Assembly: GCA_046330075.1 (NCBI GenBank)
Contig: JAXLTL010000001.1
Span: forward strand, 372,001-436,000
Reading direction: 5' to 3'
DNA: 64,000 bases
Source of the DNA: JAJTFW01 sp046330075
GTDB lineage: Bacteria > Bacteroidota > Bacteroidia > AKYH767-A > OLB10
This document shows positions 18,230-26,559 of the stretch, piece by piece (within the stretch, counting starts at the first letter, position 1; every line of letters begins with the position of its first letter). The notes beneath the pieces are model-generated. The model saw only the letters and a program-made list of their open reading frames with translations. It was not told the origin of the DNA and searched no databases. A program made the position numbers and the translations under genes.

Positions 18230-20353
18230 TTAGTTAGATGCAAGTTTTGCAGATTTGATGTCGGTACCTAAACGCTGTAAGTAAGCAATGAGCGCAACGA
18301 GTTCAGTATTGGCAGCTATCTTAACGTTATTGTTCTTGAGATCCTGTGCAATTTCATTGGCCTGTTTCATCAGGTCATCGTTGGCCTTGGCATCATATCC
18401 TTCCGGATAGGGTACTCCACAGGTTTGCATGGCTCTGATTTTTGCAGGTGTATTTGTGATGTCAAGCTCGCGCTCTGCCATCCATGCATACGCCGGCATT
18501 AATGAACCCGGTGACATCGTCGTTGGGTCGATCATGTGATTGTAATGCCATACATTGGGATACTTACCACCTACGCGGAACAGATCCGGACCGGTACGCT
18601 TGGATCCCCATTGGAATGGGTGATCATATACATATTCACCTGCTTTGGAATATTCTCCATAACGTTCAGTCTCTGAACGGAACGGACGTACCAACTGTGA
18701 GTGACAGGTATAGCAACCTTCGCGGATATAAATATCGCGGCCCTGCAATTCAAGAGGTGTATATGGTTTTACCGCTTCAATAGTGGGTATGTTTTCTTTT
18801 ACCAGGAAGGTGGGGATAAATTCGAACAGACTGCCTATAAGAATAAGTACTCCACTTAAGATTAACATCTGTACCGGACGACGCTCGATCCAACGGTGCC
18901 AGTATCCGCCACTGTGTTCAGCAGCGTGTTTGTCTAATGCAGGTGCTTCTGCAGCTTCTTCTGCTTGTAACGTGCCTGCTTTCATGGTAAGTACAAGGTT
19001 GTATACCATCACAATGGCTCCTACGAAGTAGAGAAGTCCGCCCAATGCACGAAGCTTGTACATCGGTACCAATTGTGTTACGGTTTCAAGGAAGTTCGGG
19101 TAACGAAGTACTCCATCAGCGGTGAAGTCTTTCCACATCAGACTTTGTGTGAATCCTGCCCAATACATCGGAATGGTGTAGAACAGTATACCCAGCGTGG
19201 CTATCCAGAAATGGAAGGATGCCAGCTTTTTAGAATGAAGATCTGTACGGTACAGTCGTGGTATCAGCCAGTAGAGAATACCAAAGGTTAACATGCCGTT
19301 CCAGCCCAATCCACCGATGTGTACGTGCGCAATGGTCCAGTCAGTAAAGTGACTGATGGCGTTTACGTTTTTAAGGGCGAGCATCGGACCTTCAAAGGTT
19401 GACATACCATAAGCAGTGATGGCGACAACCATGAACTTTAAAACGATGTCTTCACGCACACGGTCCCAGGCTCCACGCATCGTCAACAGACCGTTGATCA
19501 TACCACCCCAACTTGGAGCAATCAGCATGATGGAGAATACGGTACCTAATGATTGTGCCCAATCAGGAAGTGCAGAATAAAGAAGGTGGTGAGGACCTGC
19601 CCAGATATACAGGAATATCAACGCCCAGAAGTGAATAATAGAGAGTTTGTAAGAGTATACCGGACGATTTGCTGCTTTTGGAACGAAGTAATACATCAGA
19701 CCCAAATACGGTGTTGTGAGGAAGAATGCCACAGCATTGTGTCCGTACCACCATTGTACCAACGCGTCCTGAACCCCCGCATAAACAGAGTAACTCTTCA
19801 GCAGACTTACCGGAATTTCGATAGAGTTTACAATGTGAAGTATTGCTACCGTAATCAGGGTGGCGAGGTAGAACCAGATCGCTACATATATGTGCTTTTC
19901 GCGACGCTTTACGATGGTTCCTACCAGGTTAATACCGAAGATGACCCATACAAGTGCAATCAGGATATCTATCGGCCACTCCAGTTCTGCGTATTCTTTA
20001 CCGGTAGAGTGTCCGGTGATCAACGTCACTGCAGCAAGCACAATGATCGTTTGCCATAACCAAAAGTGCAGATTGCTCAGTGCATCACTGAACATGCGTG
20101 TTTTGCACAGGCGTTGAAGTGAATAATAAACACCCATGAAGATACCATTTCCGACAAATGCGAAAATGATAGCGTTGGTGTGGATGGGTCGTACGCGACC
20201 GAAACTGAGGAATTCACCTAGGTTCAGACCCGGGAATGGAATCTGAAGGGCGATAATCAGTCCGACCAGCATACCGACGATGCCCCATAAGAAAGAGGCT
20301 ACCGCGAAGTTTTTCACTATGCGGTTGTCATAGCTGAATTTTTCGATGGTCAT
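18230..20353 (-). CDS. ccoNO: cbb3 cytochrome c oxidase, fused subunits CcoN-CcoO
   Basis: 707 residues. Residues 1 to about 500 are the catalytic CcoN subunit with about twelve helices. Visible ligands are WWYGHNAVAFFLTTPYLG (Cu-B His and nearby Tyr), GPHHLLYSALPDW (two Cu-B His) and IAHVHIGGLGWNG (haem His). After a linker rich in Glu and Ala and one further helix comes CcoO with its haem c motif EGCYTCHSQLVRP. The fusion replaces two separate genes and is common in Bacteroidota. The complex reduces oxygen with high affinity in the inner membrane. Its ATG overlaps the ccoS stop by 4 bp. Confidence 0.97.
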   Translation of the reverse strand: MTIEKFSYDNRIVKNFAVASFLWGIVGMLVGLIIALQIPFPGLNLGEFLSFGRVRPIHTNAIIFAFVGNGIFMGVYYSLQRLCKTRMFSDALSNLHFWLWQTIIVLAAVTLITGHSTGKEYAELEWPIDILIALVWVIFGINLVGTIVKRREKHIYVAIWFYLATLITVAILHIVNSIEIPVSLLKSYSVYAGVQDALVQWWYGHNAVAFFLTTPYLGLMYYFVPKAANRPVYSYKLSIIHFWALIFLYIWAGPHHLLYSALPDWAQSLGTVFSIMLIAPSWGGMINGLLTMRGAWDRVREDIVLKFMVVAITAYGMSTFEGPMLALKNVNAISHFTDWTIAHVHIGGLGWNGMLTFGILYWLIPRLYRTDLHSKKLASFHFWIATLGILFYTIPMYWAGFTQSLMWKDFTADGVLRYPNFLETVTQLVPMYKLRALGGLLYFVGAIVMVYNLVLTMKAGTLQAEEAAEAPALDKHAAEHSGGYWHRWIERRPVQMLILSGVLILIGSLFEFIPTFLVKENIPTIEAVKPYTPLELQGRDIYIREGCYTCHSQLVRPFRSETERYGEYSKAGEYVYDHPFQWGSKRTGPDLFRVGGKYPNVWHYNHMIDPTTMSPGSLMPAYAWMAERELDITNTPAKIRAMQTCGVPYPEGYDAKANDDLMKQANEIAQDLKNNNVKIAANTELVALIAYLQRLGTDIKSAKLASN

Positions 20354-20532
20354 ACAGCGTCAGGATTTTTAGGATTAGAAGGATGTGTAGTTATTTCTTC
20401 GTCAAAGAGGATGCGTACCGCAGGGGATACGTCATCATCAAACTGACCGGTTTTAACCGACCAGAGGAAACCGAACAGGAATAGTCCGGCAACCAGGATG
20501 CTGAAAGCAATTAAAAGGAGGATTACACTCAT
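20350..20532 (-). CDS. ccoS: CcoS cbb3 maturation protein
   Basis: 60 residues from the ATG at 20532 (MSVILLLIAFSILVAG). One membrane helix is followed by GFLWSVKTGQFDDD, the CcoS hallmark FxWAVxxGQFDD, and a polar tail. CcoS is needed for cofactor insertion into cbb3 oxidase. The upstream TTG at 20541 is less likely as a start. It overlaps ccoNO by 4 bp. Confidence 0.95.
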   Translation of the reverse strand: MSVILLLIAFSILVAGLFLFGFLWSVKTGQFDDDVSPAVRILFDEEITTHPSNPKNPDAV

Positions 20533-20600
20533 GATGTGCAAAGCTATTTTTGACTGTTTAATGACATTATGATGTTACTTAGTTTTAAAACTGATATAAG

Positions 20601-23030
20601 TCAGGCTTTGTGTATGATTTTTAATCGCCGGGCTTTGATGCTGCTGGATAAAACGGTGTAAACGACCAGACTACTGGTACTTATGGGCATCAGGATGGCG
20701 GCAATCACCGGCGAGAGAGTTCCCTGAACAGCAAACCATAATCCCAGTGCATTATATAATAAGGAGATGATAAAGCTGATGATGATAATACGGTGTCCTG
20801 CCTTTGCAAACGCAATTACCTTTGGTATGTCCCCGAAACGCTTTGATAAGAGAATTCCATCACATCCGGGAGTAAAGTTGTTGATGTCTTCTGCAACTGC
20901 TATTCCTGCATGACTGCACATTAATGCTCCGGCATCATTGAGCCCGTCGCCGATCATCATCACTTTCTTTCCGTCCTTCTGAAGTTGATCAACATAGTTG
21001 AGTTTATCGGACGGCTTTTGTTCAAACCTCAACCCATGTTTTTGCCCAAGCATGCCTTCCAGATGTGGTCGCTCATATTCATGGTCACCACTGATGACTG
21101 CTACTTCAAACCGTTCTTCTTTCAGCGTTCGTATTACCTGTGCCGCTTCCTGACGGTATTTATTCTGGAAAGTGAAATATCCCAGCACCTGGCCGTTAGC
21201 ACTTACGCCAACTTTGGTGGAGCGGAAATCGTTGCTGTTTGGACGCTCATCACCTATAAATGAGGAGGAGCCGAGTTTAATAATGGTGTTCCGGTAGTTA
21301 CCGGTAATGCCACCGCCGGCAATTTCTTTTACATCAGCCAGGTAATGGTATTGCCCTCTATGACCCAGATGTTTCGCCAACATCCTGCTTAGAGGATGAG
21401 AAGAGGTATTCGCCAGAGCTGCTATAGCAACTTCCATTTCTTCATCGATAGTCTTGCCCTCCCAGGTAATGGTTGCTTCTTCTGCTTCGGTAAGCGTACC
21501 GGTTTTGTCGAAAAGGACGGTATCAATGTCAGAGATCTTTTCAAGCACTCCGGCATTCTTTAGATATATACCGTTTTTACCTAAAATGCGCAGCATATTG
21601 CCGAACGTGAAAGGGGCAGATAGGGCCAGCGCACAGGCACAGGCAATGACAAGAACAGCCGTGAATGCATTTATCGCTCTTGTTGTATCATGATGCATGT
21701 ACCAGAAAACAAAGGAGGATAGGGCGATCAATAAAGTCACCAATACAAACCAACGGCTTATGTTCTCAGTAAGGCGCTGAAATCCACTTTTGTACTGTAC
21801 TTTTCCGCTGGACTGATTCCAAAGTTGAGTGAGATAGGATTGAGATACTTCTTGTTGGACGATTACTTCTGCCGGTGCACCAACCAATCTTCCGCCGGCA
21901 AATAAACGATCGCCTTTCACGGCAGTAACAGGACGAGATTCACCGGTTACAAAACTGTAGTCGATATCTGCAGAAGCACTGAGCATCATCACATCAGCCG
22001 GAATGATTTCCTGATTTCGGATCATCAGCCGGTCGTTTACTTTCACTTCCTGTACAGAAATAGGTTCTTCTCTCGTTCCGTTCAGGCGTGTTACTGCAAT
22101 CGGAAAATAAGATTTATAATCTCGGTCGAATGAGAGCCAGTTATAGGTTTTACTTTGGAAATTCCTGCCTAATAACATGAAGAAAACCAGTCCGGTCATA
22201 CTGTCAAAATATCCCGGACCTGTACCGGATAAAATCTCATAAGAACTTCTGGCAAACATGGCCACAATACCAATGGCAATCGGCACATCGATATTCATCA
22301 CTTTTTGACGGATCCCCAATAGTGCATTTTCAAGAAACTCACTGGCGCTGAACAAGAATACAGGTATTGCCAGCAACAGGTTCAAATAGCCAAATGCTTC
22401 CTTGAAGTCGGTTCCATGATAAACACCACCTGAAAAATATTCAGGGAAACTGAGTAACATGATGTTTCCAAAGGCAAATCCGGCAACACCTATCTTGTAG
22501 ATTCGGCTTCGGCTCTGTTTTTTTGCTACCGATTTCTCGGTTTGCTGCATATTGAGTTCGGGCGGATACCCAATCTGATGTAGCTTTTCTACAATCAACC
22601 GAATGGAAGTTTGTGTGGCGTCAAATACAATACTCAGTTCTTTACGGATAAAGTCAGTCTTCGAACTGAGGATTCCCCGGTCTAATCGTGAAAGGTGTTC
22701 CAGTAGCCAGATGCAGCTGCTGCAATGCATGGCTGGTATATGAAAGCGCAAATGCCTGCTGTCGCCTTCACTGAAACGTATGAGCTTCTGCTGGATCGAC
22801 GCATCGTCCAGATAGGCAAACCTTTCACCTAAGAAGTTCGTTTTTTGTGTAATCCCGGGCTGGTTTTCAAGCGAATAGTAATTGCAGAGATTGTTTTCTG
22901 CCAGTACTTCGTATACCAGCTTACAGCCGGTGCAACAAAAGTCTTTTTCATCAAATTGTACTGCCTCATCCCTGCATTCTTCCCCGCAATGATAACAGGT
23001 GGTGAGGGTCTTGGTTTTTGTAGTAGCCAT
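20601..23030 (-). CDS. ccoI: Copper-transporting P-type ATPase CcoI/FixI
   Basis: 809 residues from the ATG at 23030. It starts with a Cys-rich zinc-ribbon-like region (CYHCGEEC, CCTGCKLVYEVL), then an HMA domain with PAMHCSSCIWLLEHL, then the P-type core: TGES (VTGESRPV), the phosphorylation site DKTGTLT, and the hinge GDGLNDAGAL. The membrane motif that is usually CPC reads CAC here (VIACACALALSAPF). It delivers copper for cbb3 assembly. As the first gene of the leftward cluster, it faces the FNR-box region at 23.07-23.39 kb. Confidence 0.94.
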   Translation of the reverse strand: MATTKTKTLTTCYHCGEECRDEAVQFDEKDFCCTGCKLVYEVLAENNLCNYYSLENQPGITQKTNFLGERFAYLDDASIQQKLIRFSEGDSRHLRFHIPAMHCSSCIWLLEHLSRLDRGILSSKTDFIRKELSIVFDATQTSIRLIVEKLHQIGYPPELNMQQTEKSVAKKQSRSRIYKIGVAGFAFGNIMLLSFPEYFSGGVYHGTDFKEAFGYLNLLLAIPVFLFSASEFLENALLGIRQKVMNIDVPIAIGIVAMFARSSYEILSGTGPGYFDSMTGLVFFMLLGRNFQSKTYNWLSFDRDYKSYFPIAVTRLNGTREEPISVQEVKVNDRLMIRNQEIIPADVMMLSASADIDYSFVTGESRPVTAVKGDRLFAGGRLVGAPAEVIVQQEVSQSYLTQLWNQSSGKVQYKSGFQRLTENISRWFVLVTLLIALSSFVFWYMHHDTTRAINAFTAVLVIACACALALSAPFTFGNMLRILGKNGIYLKNAGVLEKISDIDTVLFDKTGTLTEAEEATITWEGKTIDEEMEVAIAALANTSSHPLSRMLAKHLGHRGQYHYLADVKEIAGGGITGNYRNTIIKLGSSSFIGDERPNSNDFRSTKVGVSANGQVLGYFTFQNKYRQEAAQVIRTLKEERFEVAVISGDHEYERPHLEGMLGQKHGLRFEQKPSDKLNYVDQLQKDGKKVMMIGDGLNDAGALMCSHAGIAVAEDINNFTPGCDGILLSKRFGDIPKVIAFAKAGHRIIIISFIISLLYNALGLWFAVQGTLSPVIAAILMPISTSSLVVYTVLSSSIKARRLKIIHKA

Positions 23031-23050
23031 GCTCCGCAGATTTAGCATGG

Positions 23051-23058
23051 CAATTTTA
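23051..23058 (-). promoter_or_regulatory. Candidate -7 element of the cbb3 cluster
   Basis: On the minus strand the string TAAAATTG differs from TAnnTTTG at one base and lies 20 bp before the ccoI ATG. With a start point a few bases downstream, the FNR palindrome at 23103-23116 would be centred about 60 bp upstream, a usual activating distance. Confidence 0.3.
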
Positions 23059-23062
23059 CGTC

Positions 23063-23296
23063 TCATATGAAAGCCCGTTCATGAGATTTGTCATATGATC
23101 GTTTGATGGTCATCAAGCCCTTGATTGTCATTCAACCTCTTGATGCTTATCATATTTTATTTCAGTTCACTCCATCATTTTTGTACCAACCAATTATTGC
23201 TTGAAATTATCAACGAGGTGATTCCGTCTAAATAGGTTCTGAGGAGTTGTTCGGAAAAAAAATGGATTGTAATCATATGAAAAACAGATCATATGA
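23063..23296. repeat. Four TCATATGA palindromes in a divergent promoter region
   Basis: TCATATGA occurs at 23063-23070, 23091-23098, 23273-23280 and 23289-23296, one pair near each divergent gene. An 8-base word is expected about once per 65 kb, so four within 235 bp suggests operator sites. Confidence 0.5.
23103..23116. promoter_or_regulatory. FNR-type binding site (perfect palindrome)
   Basis: TTGATGGTCATCAA matches the FNR/ANR consensus TTGAT-N4-ATCAA exactly and lies 73 bp upstream of ccoI, the first gene of an oxygen-regulated oxidase cluster. A degenerate relative, TTGATTGTCATTCAA, follows at 23121. Confidence 0.7.
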
Positions 23297-23303
23297 ATTT
23301 GGT

Positions 23304-23317
23304 ATGATCAATATCAT
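23304..23317. promoter_or_regulatory. Second FNR-like site near the divergent gene
   Basis: ATGATCAATATCAT keeps the TGAT-N4-ATCA core, with only the outer bases differing from the FNR consensus. It lies 74 bp before the ATG of the divergent unknown gene, nearly the same distance as the perfect site from ccoI. Confidence 0.5.
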
Positions 23318-23390
23318 TTGTATTAATGTAACATAACCCCACTTTTGTGAGTTACTATGCACAAGTGGGCCCAAAAACAAGCTGACAATC

Positions 23391-23834
23391 ATGTACGGCA
23401 GACCTAACCAAGCATCAAATATGAAAATCCGTGTTTCTGATGATCGGACGTTGGCCTCTATCCAGGCCGATTTTAATTCGATGTTTCCCTTCCTGAAGGT
23501 TGAATTCTTTAAGGCGCCACATAAAATAGGTGAGGGCTCCATGAAAAGCCTGATCTATGACCATGCCCGATATGTTCGTGATTGCCGCGTTAAACACTTT
23601 GACGGAGATATTGAGTTATCAGATAAACTAACCGTGAACGAACTCGAAGAAAGGTTCTTGAAGGAGTTTGGGCTTTCTGCTCAGGTTTTCAGGAAGTCAG
23701 GGAACGTATGGCTCGAAACTTCTGCCACGGATGGCTGGACGTTACGTCAGCAAAATGAAGAAGGTGCTGAATTGTCTACCCAGATGAAATATGACAGACC
23801 CACTGATTATTCCGATCATCGTGATGTGGAATAG
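23391..23834 (+). CDS. Conserved-looking protein of unknown function, divergent from ccoI
   Basis: 147 residues; not recognised. It could also start at the ATG at 23421 (MKIRVSDDRTLASIQ), which looks like the true beginning of a folded domain. The chain is soluble and mixed alpha/beta, with one cysteine (YVRDCRVKHF), a helix with TVNELEERFLKEFGL, and a strand pair FRKSGNVWLETSATDGWTL; the last ~25 residues are polar. No signal peptide. It shares a 324-bp regulatory region with the cbb3 cluster and ends at its own terminator, so it is probably a single-gene unit under the same oxygen control. Function unknown. Confidence 0.75.
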   Translation: MYGRPNQASNMKIRVSDDRTLASIQADFNSMFPFLKVEFFKAPHKIGEGSMKSLIYDHARYVRDCRVKHFDGDIELSDKLTVNELEERFLKEFGLSAQVFRKSGNVWLETSATDGWTLRQQNEEGAELSTQMKYDRPTDYSDHRDVE

Positions 23835-23852
23835 TTGATGAGGTATAATCAA

Positions 23853-23892
23853 TAAAAAAGGCGGTCGAGCAATCGACCGCCTTTCTTTTTTA
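23853..23892. terminator. Bidirectional terminator
   Basis: AAAAAGGCGGTCGA / TCGACCGCCTTTCTTTTTT hairpin with a 4-nt loop (GCAA), between the unknown gene and the convergent REC-CRP regulator. Confidence 0.92.
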
Positions 23893-23900
23893 CCTGTATT

Positions 23901-24965
23901 TTAACCTTTGAGATTTCGAAGCTTTTTCTCATCCAGTAATTTGATTTTTCCATCTTTAATTTCAATCAGCCTTTCTTCCTTGAAATCACTCAATGTCCGG
24001 ATCAGTGATTCAGTAGCCGTACCAACAATGTTGGCCAGGTCGTCACGGGCAATTGACATGGAGAAGGGCTCACCTTCAAGCGTTTTATATTTCTCAGATA
24101 GAAGCACCAGTGCTTCGGCAGTTCTTTTCCTTACAGAACTATACGCTAAATCAAGCAGTCTTTCTTGTTTGTCAAGCACCCCTTTGGTAAGAATTTTAAT
24201 GAAATTCTTGGTCACCGAAACATTCCCGAATACCATCTGCTGGAAATCATCTTTGGGGATAAACGTTACTTCAGAATCTTCGAGAGCCTCGGCGGATTCA
24301 TTGTAAGGATTCTCTTCGAGCAGTGCTGTGTAACCAAAAAAATCACCGTCTTTCAAAAGATCTGTAATGAGCTCCTTTCCGTATTCATGGGTTTTGAAGA
24401 TTTTGATTTTACCCTTGTTCACGTAGAATAATCCGTTGGGGTAATTTCCTTCCAGATAAATCGATTCTTTTTTGCGGTAATGATTTACTTTCTTTCCTTC
24501 CAGGAATTTTTTTAGTGCTGCACTGCCCGCAAAATCACTGATGAAGTTACCGAGGCCTTCCAGATCTTGATTATATTCTTTCTTAAGAATCTCAGCTTTC
24601 TTTAATCGGCTTTCAACAGCATTCAGCAATTCAATTTTATCAAAGGGCTTGGTGATATAATCATCAGCTCCCATCTCCATGCCTTTACGCATATCGCTGC
24701 GCTCGGCTTTCGCTGTGAGGAAGATAAATGGAATAGTGGCAAGACCAGGGTCTTTACCCAAAAGATGCAGTACACCATATCCGTCCAGTCCCGGCATCAT
24801 AATGTCGCAGATTATCAGGTCCGGGAACTCCTGTTTCGCGGTCTCAACTCCTTCTTTTCCATCCGGAGCCGTTAGTACCTTGAAACCTGCAAGTTCCAGT
24901 ATCTCAGCTGTGTTCTCCCGCACATCTTCATTATCTTCAATGAGGAGTATTTTCTTTGTGTTCAT
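23901..24965 (-). CDS. Response regulator fused to a CRP/FNR-type DNA-binding module
   Basis: 354 residues. Residues 1-120 are a receiver domain (IEDNEDVRE acidic pocket, IICDIMMPG phospho-Asp, TAK Thr/Ala, KPF Lys). About 145-260 form a cyclic-nucleotide-type beta roll (YPNGLFYVNKGKIKIF, DGDFFGYTALLEENPYNESAEA). The C-terminus is a winged helix; its recognition helix GTATESLIRTLSDFKEE keeps the Glu and Arg that CRP and FNR use to read half-sites. Only one cysteine is present, so an FNR-type 4Fe-4S cluster is ruled out. It lies 3 bp after the PAS kinase, its likely partner, and near the FNR-type sites by ccoI. Confidence 0.9.
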   Translation of the reverse strand: MNTKKILLIEDNEDVRENTAEILELAGFKVLTAPDGKEGVETAKQEFPDLIICDIMMPGLDGYGVLHLLGKDPGLATIPFIFLTAKAERSDMRKGMEMGADDYITKPFDKIELLNAVESRLKKAEILKKEYNQDLEGLGNFISDFAGSAALKKFLEGKKVNHYRKKESIYLEGNYPNGLFYVNKGKIKIFKTHEYGKELITDLLKDGDFFGYTALLEENPYNESAEALEDSEVTFIPKDDFQQMVFGNVSVTKNFIKILTKGVLDKQERLLDLAYSSVRKRTAEALVLLSEKYKTLEGEPFSMSIARDDLANIVGTATESLIRTLSDFKEERLIEIKDGKIKLLDEKKLRNLKG

Positions 24966-24968
24966 GTT

Positions 24969-26207
24969 TTATTGTTGGTTTGGGAAAGTTATTTTAATGG
25001 TTGTTCCTTGTTCAAGTTCGCTGTGCAGGATGATATGACCTTTCATCAGATCTACGTAACTGCCAACGATGTGTAATCCAAGGCCGGTGCCCTGAATATT
25101 GAATGCGTTTTTACCTCTGTAAAACCGCTCGAAGAGGTGCTTTTGATCATCTTCGCTGATGCCGATGCCCTGATCAGCAACTTCTATACCGATGGTGTAA
25201 TCATCCACACGCGATCGGATTCTGATGGATTTATGTTCCTTGCTGAATTTAATCGCATTGGAGATAAGGTTGATCAGAATGTTCTTTAACAGTTTTGGAT
25301 CAAGATGTATATACTGATCTCCTTTGTGTTCATATTCCAGCGCCTGCCCCGGTTTCAGATTCAGTTGTAAATCTCCAACTACTTCTTCTATGTTTTCCTT
25401 TAAATCAAAATGCCGGTAGTCTGCATGTACTTTGCCTTCTTCCAGCTTGCTGATACTGAGAAAATCACTGAGAATATCATTGAGGTTGTTTACAGCAGAT
25501 TTGATGCGGTTGATGTGTTTTTCACGTTTGTCAGATGCTTCTCCTGCATTGTATTCGTGAATTAAGCTGGCAGAGGATAAAATGGTGGTTAAGGGTGTTC
25601 TGAATTCATGGGAAGCCATCGAAATGAACCTTGATTTCAGGTCATTGAGGTCTTTCTCTTTTTCTAAGGCATTGCTGAGTTCGTTTCTCGATTTTTCGAG
25701 CTCACGTATGGCTTCCTGCAGGACTTTTGTACGGTCACCTACCTTTTTTTCCAATTCCTCGTTGGTAGCGATGAGTGCCGCGGCAACCCGTTCCAGTTCT
25801 TTTTGTTTTTCCTGAATTACATTTTCAATCTGCTTGCGTATCGTTATGTCAATGAGAAAGGCAATGAATAACCGTTCCTCGCCAACCTGCAGCGGACTTA
25901 AACTGATTTCTACGGGAACAAGCTCTCCGCTTTTCTTTCGTGCATATAAATCCAGCCCAACACCCATCGGACGCGCATGTGCATGTTTCGCGAATTGTTG
26001 CCGGTGTTCTGCATGACGCGATCTGACATAGTCTGGCACCAGCTGATCAATTGAGCCACCCAGTAACTCCGACTCTGTATATCCCAGCATCTTGCACCCC
26101 GATGGGTTGATTAATTGAATTTTACCACTGGAATTGGTCACAATAATCCCTTCATTCATATGATTGAAGAGAATATCAATGATCTCGCGTTTTTCCAGAT
26201 TGGCCAT
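24969..26207 (-). CDS. PAS-domain sensor histidine kinase
   Basis: 412 residues from the ATG at 26207 (MANLEKREIIDILF). No membrane segment, so cytoplasmic. A PAS domain occupies about 10-130 (NEGIIVTNSSGKIQLINPSG, RSRHAEHRQQFAKH, GVGLDLYARKKSGELVPVEISLSPL), followed by a coiled coil, the H-box ASHEFRTPLT near 205, and an HATPase_c domain with NLISNAIKFS, DQGIGI and GTGLGLHI. The PAS has a His at the place of the FixL haem ligand (RSRH), so gas sensing is possible but unproven. It is the upstream gene of a two-gene unit with the REC-CRP regulator. Confidence 0.9.
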   Translation of the reverse strand: MANLEKREIIDILFNHMNEGIIVTNSSGKIQLINPSGCKMLGYTESELLGGSIDQLVPDYVRSRHAEHRQQFAKHAHARPMGVGLDLYARKKSGELVPVEISLSPLQVGEERLFIAFLIDITIRKQIENVIQEKQKELERVAAALIATNEELEKKVGDRTKVLQEAIRELEKSRNELSNALEKEKDLNDLKSRFISMASHEFRTPLTTILSSASLIHEYNAGEASDKREKHINRIKSAVNNLNDILSDFLSISKLEEGKVHADYRHFDLKENIEEVVGDLQLNLKPGQALEYEHKGDQYIHLDPKLLKNILINLISNAIKFSKEHKSIRIRSRVDDYTIGIEVADQGIGISEDDQKHLFERFYRGKNAFNIQGTGLGLHIVGSYVDLMKGHIILHSELEQGTTIKITFPNQQ

Positions 26208-26231
26208 GTTCAATTATTTACGGGGAATTGC

Positions 26232-26262
26232 TAAAAATAAAAAATCCCGGATATTCCGGGAA
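26232..26262 (-). terminator. Intrinsic terminator after the DUF2892 gene
   Basis: On the minus strand a TCCCGGA/TCCGGGA hairpin is followed by TTTTTTATTTTTAG. It separates the DUF2892 gene from the histidine kinase. Confidence 0.75.
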
Positions 26263-26282
26263 ACTGGTTCATAATTAATCCT

Positions 26283-26477
26283 TTAGGCTTGGGTGTTGGA
26301 TTTATTGGTGTTGATCCCCATCAGTGAATATAAGGGACAAACTCCAATTATGCCGGTTACAAATGGAATCAATCCAAGTAACGCCCAGATCGAGTTTTGA
26401 AATACAAGCATCATGGCAATGCTAACACCTAAGAACATACGGACCACACGGTCACTCATTCCAATATTTGATTTCAT
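26283..26477 (-). CDS. DUF2892 (YgaP-type) inner-membrane protein
   Basis: 64 residues: SNIGMSDRVVRMFLGVSIAMML, a second helix with LGLIPFVTGIIGVCPLYSLMGIN. The N-terminal NxGxxDRxxR pattern and the GxCPLY motif are the DUF2892 signature, also found as the membrane tail of YgaP-type rhodaneses. The role is unknown; copies often accompany thiosulfate, sulfide or redox genes. It is a single-gene unit between two hairpins. Confidence 0.88.
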   Translation of the reverse strand: MKSNIGMSDRVVRMFLGVSIAMMLVFQNSIWALLGLIPFVTGIIGVCPLYSLMGINTNKSNTQA

Positions 26478-26482
26478 AGTCA

Positions 26483-26519
26483 GGAGGTTTAGTGAATCAA
26501 AAATAGATTCAACACCTCC
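26483..26519. promoter_or_regulatory. Leader hairpin upstream of the DUF2892 gene
   Basis: GGAGGT...TGAATC pairs with GATTCA...ACCTCC around a 7-nt loop, directly before the DUF2892 ATG. A second inverted repeat, TTTAGTGAAT / ATTCACTAAA, overlaps it. Either could be a terminator stem or an operator; no T-run decides this. Confidence 0.35.
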
Positions 26520-26559
26520 AACTCTTAATAACGCTCGTCATTCACTAAACTGATAAAAG

